64,000 bases of DNA, taken from the NCBI GenBank assembly GCA_019931105.1, contig JAIOUW010000001.1:310001-374000 (forward strand), read 5' to 3'. Of this stretch, positions 53,841 through 62,648 are shown piece after piece. Both the position numbers and the translations under genes were made by a program. The notes under the pieces are model-generated. The model saw nothing but the letters and a program-made list of their open reading frames with translations, did not search any database and was not told where the DNA came from. The stretch comes from Flavobacteriaceae bacterium NBU2977. Lineage in GTDB: Bacteria > Bacteroidota > Bacteroidia > Flavobacteriales > Flavobacteriaceae. How positions within the stretch are numbered: the stretch's first letter is position 1; each line of letters starts with the position of its first letter.

Positions 53841-53860
53841 ATACCCATCAATAGGTATTG
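53841..53860 (+). promoter_or_regulatory. NarL-type 7-2-7 operator C
   Basis: TACCCAT-CA-ATAGGTA: both halves match TACYYMT and AKRRGTA exactly. It lies 27 bases before the 67-residue gene and faces operator B. Confidence 0.7.
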
Positions 53861-53887
53861 TGCCCAAAATGACCCCGCACTAGTTTT

Positions 53888-54091
53888 ATGGCAATAAACC
53901 ATTACATGAATCAGAATAGCGATGTGTTGAGGCAATCTTGGGGCGAAGGCTTTAGCCAAAAGCAACTGGAGTATGTTCGTAACCATTTTGGCCTCACCAA
54001 GATCGAACTGGATCATTTACTGATGCTCAACCTTAAATATCATAAGAATAGCGCCCTTTTATTGAAGAAAATCATGCCCAACAAAAAATAA
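53888..54091 (+). CDS. Small unknown protein behind operator C
   Basis: 67 residues (or 61 from the second ATG at 53906). Mostly helical and basic: LRQSWGEGFSQKQLEYVRNH, FGLTKIELDHLLMLNLKYHK, then KKIMPNKK. The FSQKQLEYVRNHFGLTKIEL stretch could be a small HTH-like helix pair. No known family. The gene reads away from the two-component operon and probably belongs to its regulon. Confidence 0.5.
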   Translation: MAINHYMNQNSDVLRQSWGEGFSQKQLEYVRNHFGLTKIELDHLLMLNLKYHKNSALLLKKIMPNKK

Positions 54092-54384
54092 ACCATTAGC
54101 TAAAACCCTTTATGGAGCATGGTCGTGAGTCCGGGGGGAAATTGCGAGCTTGCGAAGTAAGGGGTTTGTAACCTCAAGATCGATGGGCCAAATTTTGAAC
54201 CTGCAGGTGCTAGATTTTGAAACCTTTTCTTTATTTGGGAAATGATTTTGGAAATTAAGTTCCTTTTCCCTATTTTCATTTTTTCTTTATTAATTACCCC
54301 ACACGAATTATTGTTATATAATGGCTTTGGCCAAGATCCGAAAGAATCTTGTGGCCAGGTTTCAATATTTAATGGATTTCTAAT

Positions 54385-54540
54385 ATGGGGATAGAGAACT
54401 TCACGAACGATCAAGGTATATTACTATTATTTCTTTTTGCACTTCTAATGCTAGTTGGTCGGATTTTTATGTCTGTTATTCAAACGGATAACGATCAGCG
54501 CAATAGCCAAGAAAATGTAGGCAACAAAACGCCTAAATAG
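54385..54540 (+). CDS. 51-residue single-pass membrane protein
   Basis: Starts MGIENFTNDQ, one hydrophobic segment GILLLFLFALLMLVGRIFM, then a polar tail ending NVGNKTPK. The stop codon lies in a GCCTA-AA-TAGGC palindrome. Too short for family assignment; topology suggests a membrane regulator or partner. It follows the 67-residue gene after about 290 bases in which no other gene was seen. Confidence 0.4.
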   Translation: MGIENFTNDQGILLLFLFALLMLVGRIFMSVIQTDNDQRNSQENVGNKTPK

Positions 54541-54730
54541 GCGGGTATTTTTAACATTTATGGTATTGCCGACCAAAAAAAATCCTAGTCTTCTGCAATT
54601 GATCGACCAATACATAGTATTATTCGTTAAGTAAAACCCTATATACTTTTAAACCAAGTTTACTAGCCTTTACCGATTTCTTATTCAAAAAACTTAATCC
54701 GTATCGAACTTTGTAGGAAAAATTTTTTCT

Positions 54731-54862
54731 ATGAAGACTCTATATTTTAAACTAAAAAATCGTCTTGAAAGGGAAGATACCATCGCCGCCCTTAGCTGCT
54801 TGGTGATAGCCATGACAATATTCTTTATCATGAAGGTCTTGTACCGCGAGATACCGCTCTAA
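54731..54862 (+). CDS. 43-residue single-pass membrane protein
   Basis: Starts MKTLYFKLKNRLEREDTIAA, membrane segment LSCLVIAMTIFFIMKVL, then YREIPL. It ends 13 bases before the convergent lipoprotein gene's stop. Small and unassigned, but the charge distribution (positive N-terminus) is typical of small membrane proteins. Confidence 0.4.
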   Translation: MKTLYFKLKNRLEREDTIAALSCLVIAMTIFFIMKVLYREIPL

Positions 54863-54875
54863 TGGAGGAGTTTTA

Positions 54876-57392
54876 CTATAAATCGATATTAAAACGTAAA
54901 GTGTCGAGTTCACTTGCCTTCCATGGTGTGATCTGACCCTGGGTTCGAAAACGTATACCGCCCACGGTCCTGCTTTCCAATGGACTTGCAGAATTGCCCC
55001 ATGAATTTCTTATGTATGTGGCAATGGCCGCAATATCTTCATTTTGCAAGGTGGAGAACGAGGGCATGCTCGGTAAAATATCGGGAATATCATAAAGTTT
55101 TCCTTTGACCGTTACCGGACCTTCCATACCGTGCAATAGAATCATGGCCAATTTGTATTGTTCCCCCAAAACCCATTCAGAACCTTTCAAGGGTGGTGCA
55201 AAACGTTTCATACCCTCCCCTTGGGTGCCGTGACAATTTGCACAAAGGTTCAGGTATTTTTGTCTGCCCGTGGCATATATGTCACTGTCGACTTCAAAAC
55301 CCGTAGCTTCGACAACTTCTTCCTTTGGCTTTCCGGGCCATGCCAACTTTTTGTAAAGGGCCTCTGAAACACCTTTTCGCCTTAATACTGCGGCCTCTGA
55401 ATCAAGCAAGATCTTACCCGAATCATTGTGCCCCCGAGCGTTCAAGATACCATTTACCACGGCCGGTGCCAACCATTCAGGTTCCTCATGTTCATTGCCT
55501 TCGGCAATCTTCAACAACACAGTGAAATCGGACTTTTTTTCACTGTTGGCAATTGCCGTTGCCAACATTTCCACAAAAATCTCATTCTTTTGGTCGTATT
55601 TTTCCCATGCCCCGTTTTGCAAAATACTTGTAAGCATCTCAAGTTCACGATCTTGCAGAGAACTCATCACCACATCTCGTGCGACCGGTAAATGACCGAA
55701 ACGTGCTAAAAACTTTTTTGAGGTCTCGAGGGCCGTTTTTGAATCGACTCTGTGGCTCGCAAGTACCATCTGCATTTGCAAATAAGGATGGGCTTTTTCA
55801 TAACGGTCTACCGAGAATTTTTCCAACTCCCTTTTCACATCGACGTGGTTCGACTCCATGTTCTCCATTAATCTCAATGCGGTCGCCGTCACTCTTGGGT
55901 CGCCGGTATCCAAAACAGGCAGTAATACTTCGGGCGTTATGAGCCCCAAGCCCTCCAAAGTCCATAGGGCGTGTAATTGCGCCAGGGGATTTCCATTTTC
56001 CAGAACTTCCTCCAAGTCATCGGCTATCAAATCGCCTTTTTGCACCAATATTCGTTGGGCGGTATCACGGATCCAACCATTACGATTTCCCAATAATGCT
56101 ACCAATTCCTTGGAATCCGCCTCGGACAAATCAGGAATTTTATTATCGGTATTTCCCTTTTTGGTTATCCGCCAGATCCTGCCCATATGGATGGGTTTGT
56201 CAAGCTTTCGTTCCAAAGTCACTTGTCTGAGGTAATCGCTCATATAGGGGCCGTGCTGAATGATGCCTTTGTACATATCGACAACATACAGGGCGCCGTC
56301 AGGGCCGGAAGCCATGGAAATGGGCCTAAAGCGTTCATCGGTCGATGCCAAAAACTCCCGATCATCATAAATCCCTTTGGCACTCAACATAAAACCTTCT
56401 TCGATAATCGTGTTCCGCTTGATCAAATTTGCCGTAGGCTCACATACAAAGGCATTTCCGTTATAATTATCCGGTAGGCCATTGCCCCTGTACACCAAAG
56501 GGCCACAGGCCGATGCAAATTCCAATAAACGTCCTTGTGCATCCAGAGTGCCCGGCACATAACCGCGATTGACCGCCGTATTGCTTCGAATGGGGAATAT
56601 TTCCCGTTCCAAGGTCAACCCATGGTCAATACCGCTGGAGGGTGTGTGGTTCTTGTTGCGCAGCAGTGCGTTGGGTGGCACCAGGTCACCATGAAGCTGT
56701 GACCAGTTGTAATTGTAGAACAAACGACCGGCATCGTCATGTACGATACCCCATTGGCCCCGAAACTCGGTCTCGTCCTTGATCCATTTATCGCCAACCC
56801 GCTTATAGCGATATTTTGATTTGGCATTATAGAGCCAATTATCCAACCCGCGCCAGAGTCCGTTCGCGGAATGTTCGGGCATACCCGAACCCCCATAGGT
56901 CGAATCGATAAGAACTTTTGAATCGGCCTTAAAATCACCGTCGGTATCCTGTGCATACCATAGGGGAATATTTTCCGAAACCAGAATGCCACCCTTGACC
57001 AGGGCAATTGCGCGAGGTAGCACCAGACTGTCCAAAAAAATACTGCCCCTGTCCATCTTACCATCGCCATCGTCATCGAATAATACGGATACCCTACCTG
57101 TTCGGGCTTGCTCATCGGTACCGTCGATATCGGTCATAAAACCAAGCATTTCGACCACCCATAACCTACCGGCTTCATCAAACGTCATTGCCACCGGGTC
57201 TTGGACCAAGGGCTCTGAAGCCACCAATTCAATTTGAAGGTTGTCATCGGCTAGCACGAAAGATGCCAATGCTTCTTCGGGCGTTAAGGGAGGGGAAGGC
57301 TCTATTTCATCTGCACAACCCAGCGTCAGCACCACGAGTCCGAACAATATGAATACTGACAATCTCGGTTTCGGTACTATTCGATGGTTCAT
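54876..57392 (-). CDS. PVC-type lipoprotein with cytochrome c domain
   Basis: 838 residues. Lipoprotein signal LVVLTLGCADE, then a beta-propeller-like membrane-bound dehydrogenase domain (about 45-410, SEPLVQDPVAMTFDEAGRLW, DGDGDGKMDRG-like loops, PDGALYVVDMYKGIIQHGPY), a HEAT-like helical part (about 430-690) and a C-terminal cytochrome c domain with haem motif CANCH (LCANCHGTQGEG) and distal Met in LPSMPSF. Such proteins are typical of planctomycetes and Bacteroidota that use complex polysaccharides. It is the last gene of a minus-strand run with gntP and the dehydratase; it may oxidise a sugar in the periplasm. Confidence 0.85.
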   Translation of the reverse strand: MNHRIVPKPRLSVFILFGLVVLTLGCADEIEPSPPLTPEEALASFVLADDNLQIELVASEPLVQDPVAMTFDEAGRLWVVEMLGFMTDIDGTDEQARTGRVSVLFDDDGDGKMDRGSIFLDSLVLPRAIALVKGGILVSENIPLWYAQDTDGDFKADSKVLIDSTYGGSGMPEHSANGLWRGLDNWLYNAKSKYRYKRVGDKWIKDETEFRGQWGIVHDDAGRLFYNYNWSQLHGDLVPPNALLRNKNHTPSSGIDHGLTLEREIFPIRSNTAVNRGYVPGTLDAQGRLLEFASACGPLVYRGNGLPDNYNGNAFVCEPTANLIKRNTIIEEGFMLSAKGIYDDREFLASTDERFRPISMASGPDGALYVVDMYKGIIQHGPYMSDYLRQVTLERKLDKPIHMGRIWRITKKGNTDNKIPDLSEADSKELVALLGNRNGWIRDTAQRILVQKGDLIADDLEEVLENGNPLAQLHALWTLEGLGLITPEVLLPVLDTGDPRVTATALRLMENMESNHVDVKRELEKFSVDRYEKAHPYLQMQMVLASHRVDSKTALETSKKFLARFGHLPVARDVVMSSLQDRELEMLTSILQNGAWEKYDQKNEIFVEMLATAIANSEKKSDFTVLLKIAEGNEHEEPEWLAPAVVNGILNARGHNDSGKILLDSEAAVLRRKGVSEALYKKLAWPGKPKEEVVEATGFEVDSDIYATGRQKYLNLCANCHGTQGEGMKRFAPPLKGSEWVLGEQYKLAMILLHGMEGPVTVKGKLYDIPDILPSMPSFSTLQNEDIAAIATYIRNSWGNSASPLESRTVGGIRFRTQGQITPWKASELDTLRFNIDL

Positions 57393-57404
57393 GCCATTTA
57401 AAAT

Positions 57405-58742
57405 CTAAAGGATGAAGGAAGCAATATATATCATCAATGCCGCAAAAATACCGACCACCAAAGTGCCCAAGGTGTAAACGCGATAGCCCGTCTTGACATC
57501 AATACCCGAGAATTGGGTCAAAATCCAAAAGCCGCTATCGTTGGCATGCGAAACCACCATTGCCCCCGCCCCGATCGCGGCAACTACAAGTGCCTTATCG
57601 ATTTCGGTACTAAAACCCATGGTCATTAATAACGGTGCCACAATGGAGGCCGTCGTTATCAAGGCTACCGTGGATGATCCCTGAGCGGTTTTGATCGCGG
57701 CACAGAGCAGGAACGGAAGCCAAATACCGAGGTTGGCCCCCGAAAGTGCCTCGGCCAGAACATCGGCAATTCCGCTGTTCTGAAGTATGGTGCCAAAAAT
57801 ACCACCGGCACCGGTAATCAATATGATGTTCGATGCATCGGTAAGGGCCTTACCGACCCACCCGGAGGTGGAAAGCATTTCTTGATCAAACTTTTTTGGC
57901 AATAGAAAGGATAAAAACATACCGATAATCAAAGCCATGACGGGAGACCCTATAAAAGAAACAAACTTCATGAGACCGGATACCTCGGCTCCCTCGACCA
58001 AACTAAATTCCATGATCGATTTTCCCACGATAAGCAAAATGGGTATCAATATCGGCAAAAACGATTTGAAGGCACTCGGGGCCTGTTTCATTTTATCGGC
58101 AATGACCTCATCGGTGATTTCAGGATTGGGATCGATATACGTTTTCTGTCCCACTTTTTTACAGTAGACAACGGCAACGATCAATGACAACAGACCGACC
58201 ACCAGCCCTACCAGCATGACCAACCCCACATCGGCCCCGATAATTCCGGCGGCGGCTATGGGTCCAGGGGTCGGCGGCACCAACACATGGGTTATCATCA
58301 AACCTAAAATCAGGGCCGTTGCGGTACCCACGATCGAAAGGCCTGCCCTTTTTGTCAAGCTTTTGTTCAACGGGTTCAAAATGATGAAACCACTGTCGGC
58401 AAATACAGGAATCGAAACAATGAAACCTACGATACCCATGGCTTCATGGACCCTTTTCTTACCAATGATCCTTAAGACCACTTCAGCCAGTTTATAGGCA
58501 CCGCCAGAATGCTCTAAAAAGGCACCGATGATGACACCCAAGATGATAACGATGCCGATTTTTCCCAATGTAATCCCGAATCCGTCATTGACCAATTGAA
58601 CAATGGTATCCAATCCCATTCCCGAAAAAAGTGCAAAGAACAGTGCTGCTCCGAGAAGTGCCAAAAACGGATGTACCTTCCACTTGACGGTCAAAAGAAT
58701 AATAAAGAGTACACTTAATACTAGTAATAAAATGGCTAACAT
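57405..58742 (-). CDS. gntP: GntP family gluconate/sugar-acid permease
   Basis: 445 residues with about 12 membrane helices. Typical wording includes FGITLGKIGIVIILGVIIGA, MGIVGFIVSIPVFADSGFII, THVLVPPTPGPIAAAGIIGA and IKTAQGSSTVALITTASIVA. GntP proteins import gluconate or related acids with protons. It lies 10 bases past the dehydratase stop and 12 bases before the lipoprotein start, so the three are co-transcribed. Confidence 0.93.
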   Translation of the reverse strand: MLAILLLVLSVLFIILLTVKWKVHPFLALLGAALFFALFSGMGLDTIVQLVNDGFGITLGKIGIVIILGVIIGAFLEHSGGAYKLAEVVLRIIGKKRVHEAMGIVGFIVSIPVFADSGFIILNPLNKSLTKRAGLSIVGTATALILGLMITHVLVPPTPGPIAAAGIIGADVGLVMLVGLVVGLLSLIVAVVYCKKVGQKTYIDPNPEITDEVIADKMKQAPSAFKSFLPILIPILLIVGKSIMEFSLVEGAEVSGLMKFVSFIGSPVMALIIGMFLSFLLPKKFDQEMLSTSGWVGKALTDASNIILITGAGGIFGTILQNSGIADVLAEALSGANLGIWLPFLLCAAIKTAQGSSTVALITTASIVAPLLMTMGFSTEIDKALVVAAIGAGAMVVSHANDSGFWILTQFSGIDVKTGYRVYTLGTLVVGIFAALMIYIASFIL

Positions 58743-58752
58743 AGGTTGGTTT

Positions 58753-60483
58753 TTAATGTGCGTCGCGCGTCACCTTAGAACTTGATTTGCCGACAAGGAA
58801 ATCGAGATCGGCACCCAGATGCGACTGTTGAACGGTTCTTGTATATAGACTTGTATAGCCCCTATCCACCGGGGGTTTCGGCGGAACCCATTCCGCCTTT
58901 CGTTTTTTTAGCTCGGTTTCATCGACATCTAAATGGAGTTTACGATTGGGGACGTCCAATATGATGGTGTCTCCAGATTTCACCAATGCCAATACCCCAC
59001 CCACCGACGATTCTGGTGAAACATGTAGAACGACGGTACCAAAAGCGGTACCGCTCATGCGGCCATCCGAAATGCGCACGATATCCTTGATTCCTTTTTT
59101 TAATAATTTTTCGGGAAGATCCATGTTACCGACCTCAGCCATACCGGGGTACCCTACGGGTCCGACCCCTTTGAGTACCATTACACTGTTCTCGTCAATC
59201 TCAAGATCAGGATCATCAACGGTCTGTAAAAATTCCTCGATGGTCTCAAAAACAACCGCCTTACCCTTATGGGTCATAAGTTCTGGAGTTGCCGCGGATG
59301 GTTTGATTACAGCGCCATTTTCACAAAGATTTCCATAAAGAACGGCAATCCCGGCTTCTTCCATAAAAGGTTTCTCAAGGGTCGCGATGACTTCATCGTT
59401 ATAGCATTCCGCGCCGTCGTTATTGTCGACCAATGATTTGCCGTTTACCGTGATGACATTGTGATGCAGGTGTTCCTTCATCTCGTTGATGACCACGGGT
59501 AATCCACCGGCATCGAAAAAATCTTCCATCAGGTAAGACCCCGAAGGCATCAGGTTGACCAAAAGCGGAATCTTGCTTCCCAGGGTATCGAATTCCTTAA
59601 GATTCAACTTGACCCCCACCCTGCCCGCAATGGCAAGTAAGTGAATGATGAAGTTTGTGGAGCCCCCCACTGCGGCGTTCACCTTAATGGAGTTTTCAAA
59701 AGCCTCTTTGGTCAATATTTTTGATATCTTAAGATCTTCTTTGACCATTTCGACGATTCGCCTGCCCGAGAGTTGCGCCATCACCTTTTTACGCGAATCG
59801 ACCGCCGGAATCGCCGCGGCTCCCGGAAGTGTGAGTCCTAAAGACTCGACCATACAGGCCATCGTAGATGCGGTACCCATGGTCATGCAATGTCCGGCAC
59901 TTCGAGCCGAACAAATTTCGGCCTCGATCTGGTCTTCGGGCGTAAAGCCCTCATTTTTGATCTTATCTTTCAACTGCCAGACAAAAGTACCCGAACCGAT
60001 ACGCTCTCCCTTATATTTTCCGTTCAACATTGGCCCACCGGGCACCACGATAGTGGGCAAGTCTACGCTACAGGCCCCCATTACGGTAGAGGGCGTAGTC
60101 TTGTCGCAGCCGGTCAAAAGTACAATACCATCCAACGGATTGGCGCGTATACTCTCTTCGGTATCCATACTTGCCAAATTTCGAAAGAGCATGGCCGTTG
60201 GCCGCATCAATATCTCCCCACAACTGGTCACCGGAAATTCATAAGGAACTCCGCCCGCTTCAAGCACGCCTTTCTTGACAAACTCGGCAAAATCCCGTAA
60301 ATGGGCATTGCAAGGGGTAAGTTCGGACCACGTATTACATATTCCGATTACCGGGCGACCCTCAAAATAGTCGGTAGGCAATCCTTGATTGCGCATCCAG
60401 GAACGATGGATAAAGGCAGATTTTGGGTCTTCAGGACTAAACCAATCGGCGCTTCTCAGTTTTTTGTCTTTTTTTTCTTCCAT
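58753..60483 (-). CDS. IlvD/Edd family sugar-acid dehydratase
   Basis: 576 residues from MEEKKDKKLRSADWFS; an earlier in-frame ATG 8 codons upstream is less likely. Fe-S and substrate motifs are SCGEIL, LLTGCDKTTPS, MLNGKYKGERIGSG, CSARSAGHCMTMGTASTMAC and ISDGRMSGTAFGT. The wording (FIHRSWMRNQGLP, CNTWSELTPCN) is closer to sugar-acid dehydratases such as arabinonate or xylonate dehydratase than to the amino-acid IlvD. It would turn an aldonate into a 2-keto-3-deoxy acid. It is first in the operon with gntP. Confidence 0.9.
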   Translation of the reverse strand: MEEKKDKKLRSADWFSPEDPKSAFIHRSWMRNQGLPTDYFEGRPVIGICNTWSELTPCNAHLRDFAEFVKKGVLEAGGVPYEFPVTSCGEILMRPTAMLFRNLASMDTEESIRANPLDGIVLLTGCDKTTPSTVMGACSVDLPTIVVPGGPMLNGKYKGERIGSGTFVWQLKDKIKNEGFTPEDQIEAEICSARSAGHCMTMGTASTMACMVESLGLTLPGAAAIPAVDSRKKVMAQLSGRRIVEMVKEDLKISKILTKEAFENSIKVNAAVGGSTNFIIHLLAIAGRVGVKLNLKEFDTLGSKIPLLVNLMPSGSYLMEDFFDAGGLPVVINEMKEHLHHNVITVNGKSLVDNNDGAECYNDEVIATLEKPFMEEAGIAVLYGNLCENGAVIKPSAATPELMTHKGKAVVFETIEEFLQTVDDPDLEIDENSVMVLKGVGPVGYPGMAEVGNMDLPEKLLKKGIKDIVRISDGRMSGTAFGTVVLHVSPESSVGGVLALVKSGDTIILDVPNRKLHLDVDETELKKRKAEWVPPKPPVDRGYTSLYTRTVQQSHLGADLDFLVGKSSSKVTRDAH

Positions 60484-60677
60484 AAAATAAATCATCGACT
60501 TCCACAAATCGACTTATGGAAATTCGGAAATCAAGGTATCATCTTTAAAGGAGTTTACAAAATCGAAATCTTGCTAATTTTTTACATATCCGATGATTTA
60601 TGTGAATTGTCCGTAGATCTGATAATCTTTTGCTACATTTAATAGCGTTTATTTGAAAAACCGTTGAAATATCGAAA

Positions 60678-61745
60678 ATGAGACGAAGGACGTTTATTAA
60701 GAATTCCTCTGCAACGGCTTTGCTTGCCACCATGCCGGCCCTTCCCCATCTTTCACCAACATTTGCAGAAATGAGGTTCGGTGTGGCCGATGCCTCCTAT
60801 ATGATGAGACGGTACAGAAATATCGAAAGTAAACTTTACCCTCCTTTCGCCAATGCGATGGAAATAATAGATCACTGTGCCTCACTGGGGTTTGGTGGTG
60901 TTCAGACCGGCGTCGGGGGATGGAACGCCACGTTCGCGAAGAAGGTGAGAAAGCGCAAGGAAGAACTTGATATTTTTTTAGAGGCACAGATTCGTTTGCC
61001 CAAATCAGATGATGATGTCGCACGTTTTGAGGAAGAAGTAAGAAATGCAAAGGAAACGGGAATCGAGATTTTCAGAACGGCGTGCCTTTCGGGCAGACGG
61101 TACGAAACCTTTGATTCAATGGAAGATTTTTTGAAATTCAAGGCAGCATCTATTCTAGAAATGCAAAGGGCAGAACCCATCATGCGAAAACATCGGGTGA
61201 AATTGGCCGTCGAGAACCACAAGGACTGGCGGGCCAATGAATTTGTCAAAATATTGAACGGCTTGGGCAGTGAATGGATCGGGGTTACCTTGGATACCGG
61301 AAACAATATCTCACTTTTGGAAGACCCTATGCACGTGGTCGAAGTATTGGCCCCATATTCCATTTCCGTGCACCTAAAAGATATGGCCGTAGAAGAATAT
61401 GAAGACGGCTTCTTATTATCGGAGGTCAATTTGGGGGATGGCTATCTCGATATCGAGGGTATGATAAAGAACATCAAAAAACATAACCCCGATATTCGGT
61501 TCAACCTTGAAATGATTACCCGAGATCCGCTGAAAATTCCCTGTCTTACCGAAAAGTATTGGGCGACTTTCGACCAAATCTCTGCACGGGACCTGGGAAA
61601 ATACCTTCGCGGTATAAGAAGTATCAAGACCAAAGAACCCTTGCCCACCGTGTCTAACAAGCCCAGCGATGAGCAATTACGATTGGAAGTCGAGAACAAT
61701 CGCACTTCATTGGAATACGCGAAACGACACTTAGGGTTCAAATAG
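60678..61745 (+). CDS. Tat-exported sugar isomerase/epimerase-type TIM barrel
   Basis: 355 residues. Twin-arginine signal RRRTFIKNSSATALLATMPA, then an AP-endonuclease-2/xylose isomerase-like barrel with VENHKDW (metal-binding Glu), LDTGNNISLL, VHLKDMAVEEY and FNLEMITRDPL. The end carries a tail with EVENNRTSLEYAKRHLGF. The function is likely isomerisation or epimerisation of a sugar or sugar acid. It is divergent from the dehydratase operon, across a gap of 194 bases. Confidence 0.85.
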   Translation: MRRRTFIKNSSATALLATMPALPHLSPTFAEMRFGVADASYMMRRYRNIESKLYPPFANAMEIIDHCASLGFGGVQTGVGGWNATFAKKVRKRKEELDIFLEAQIRLPKSDDDVARFEEEVRNAKETGIEIFRTACLSGRRYETFDSMEDFLKFKAASILEMQRAEPIMRKHRVKLAVENHKDWRANEFVKILNGLGSEWIGVTLDTGNNISLLEDPMHVVEVLAPYSISVHLKDMAVEEYEDGFLLSEVNLGDGYLDIEGMIKNIKKHNPDIRFNLEMITRDPLKIPCLTEKYWATFDQISARDLGKYLRGIRSIKTKEPLPTVSNKPSDEQLRLEVENNRTSLEYAKRHLGFK

Positions 61746-61838
61746 TCAAATTTTTGAAGTTTAATGTACTTTTTCCATATACAAGACGAATTAAAATAGG
61801 CTTCGTACCATTTTTGAATTAATTACAAAACACATAAA

Positions 61839-62624
61839 ATGAAGAAAGAATTACTCCCCGGAATAAAGCAGTTTGAAATAAAGGGAAGGTGCGCCCTTGT
61901 TACGGGCGGCTCGAAGGGCCTCGGTTACGCAATGGCCGCCGGAATGGCGTCGGCCGGTGCCGATATCGCCCTATTGAACAGAAACCTTGACGAAGGTGAG
62001 GAAGCCGCCCGACAATTGTCCGAAGACTATGGCATCAAGGCAAAAGCCTATGCTGCGAATGTTACCGATTTACCCGAAGTAGAAAGAGTAGTTTCAAATA
62101 TTATAGCTGAGTTTGGGCGGTTGGACATACTGATCAATAGTGCCGGAATCAACATACGTGGAGCCATCGATGAATTGAAACCTGACGAATTCAACCAAGT
62201 AATGAAGGTCAATGTCGATGGCACTTGGAACGTTTCCCGAGCCGTGGTCCCACAAATGAAAAAACAGGGAAGCGGTAAAATCATCAATATGGCAAGTACT
62301 TTGGGCCTCGTTGGGTTGGCCAATCGAACCCCCTACGCAACAAGCAAGGGTGCCGTGGTACAATTGACCCGATCTTTAGGGTTGGAACTGGCACCTTTCA
62401 ATATTAACGTAAATGCCATATGCCCAGGTCCATTTTTGACAGAGATGAACATTCCGATAGCGGATACCCCCGAGGCCAAAAACTTTATCGTCGGTGCAAC
62501 GGCTTTGGCGCGTTGGGGCGAACTGCGCGAAATTCAAGGAGCGGCCCTTTTCTTGGCCAGTGATGCCGGTAGCTATATGGTCGGGTCGATGTTGACCGTT
62601 GACGGAGGGTGGACGGCCAAATAA
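61839..62624 (+). CDS. SDR dehydrogenase, gluconate-5-dehydrogenase type
   Basis: 261 residues. NAD(P)-binding TGGSKGLG, the NSAGIN motif, catalytic Ser in NMASTLGLVG and Tyr-x3-Lys in PYATSKGAVV; end VDGGWTAK. The KQFEIKGRCALVTGGSKGLG start is typical of gluconate 5-dehydrogenase or 3-oxoacyl-ACP reductase-like sugar SDRs. It probably oxidises a hydroxyl of the sugar acid handled by the neighbours. The gap from the isomerase is about 95 bases, so it may have its own promoter or be a second gene of the same run. Confidence 0.88.
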   Translation: MKKELLPGIKQFEIKGRCALVTGGSKGLGYAMAAGMASAGADIALLNRNLDEGEEAARQLSEDYGIKAKAYAANVTDLPEVERVVSNIIAEFGRLDILINSAGINIRGAIDELKPDEFNQVMKVNVDGTWNVSRAVVPQMKKQGSGKIINMASTLGLVGLANRTPYATSKGAVVQLTRSLGLELAPFNINVNAICPGPFLTEMNIPIADTPEAKNFIVGATALARWGELREIQGAALFLASDAGSYMVGSMLTVDGGWTAK

Positions 62625-62648
62625 TCATTCCATCTAGTGGAAGATACA

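Noticed and set aside
54100-54414. Open frame on the minus strand in the gap after the 67-residue gene
   Set aside because: Codon use and residues look random, no start context, and it overlaps the membrane-protein gene at 54385.
54541-54560. A fourth NarL-type operator behind the 51-residue gene
   Set aside because: GGTATTTTTAAC is shared with operator A, but the left half-site is missing and the ATAGG half is disrupted by a GCCTA/TAGGC palindrome.
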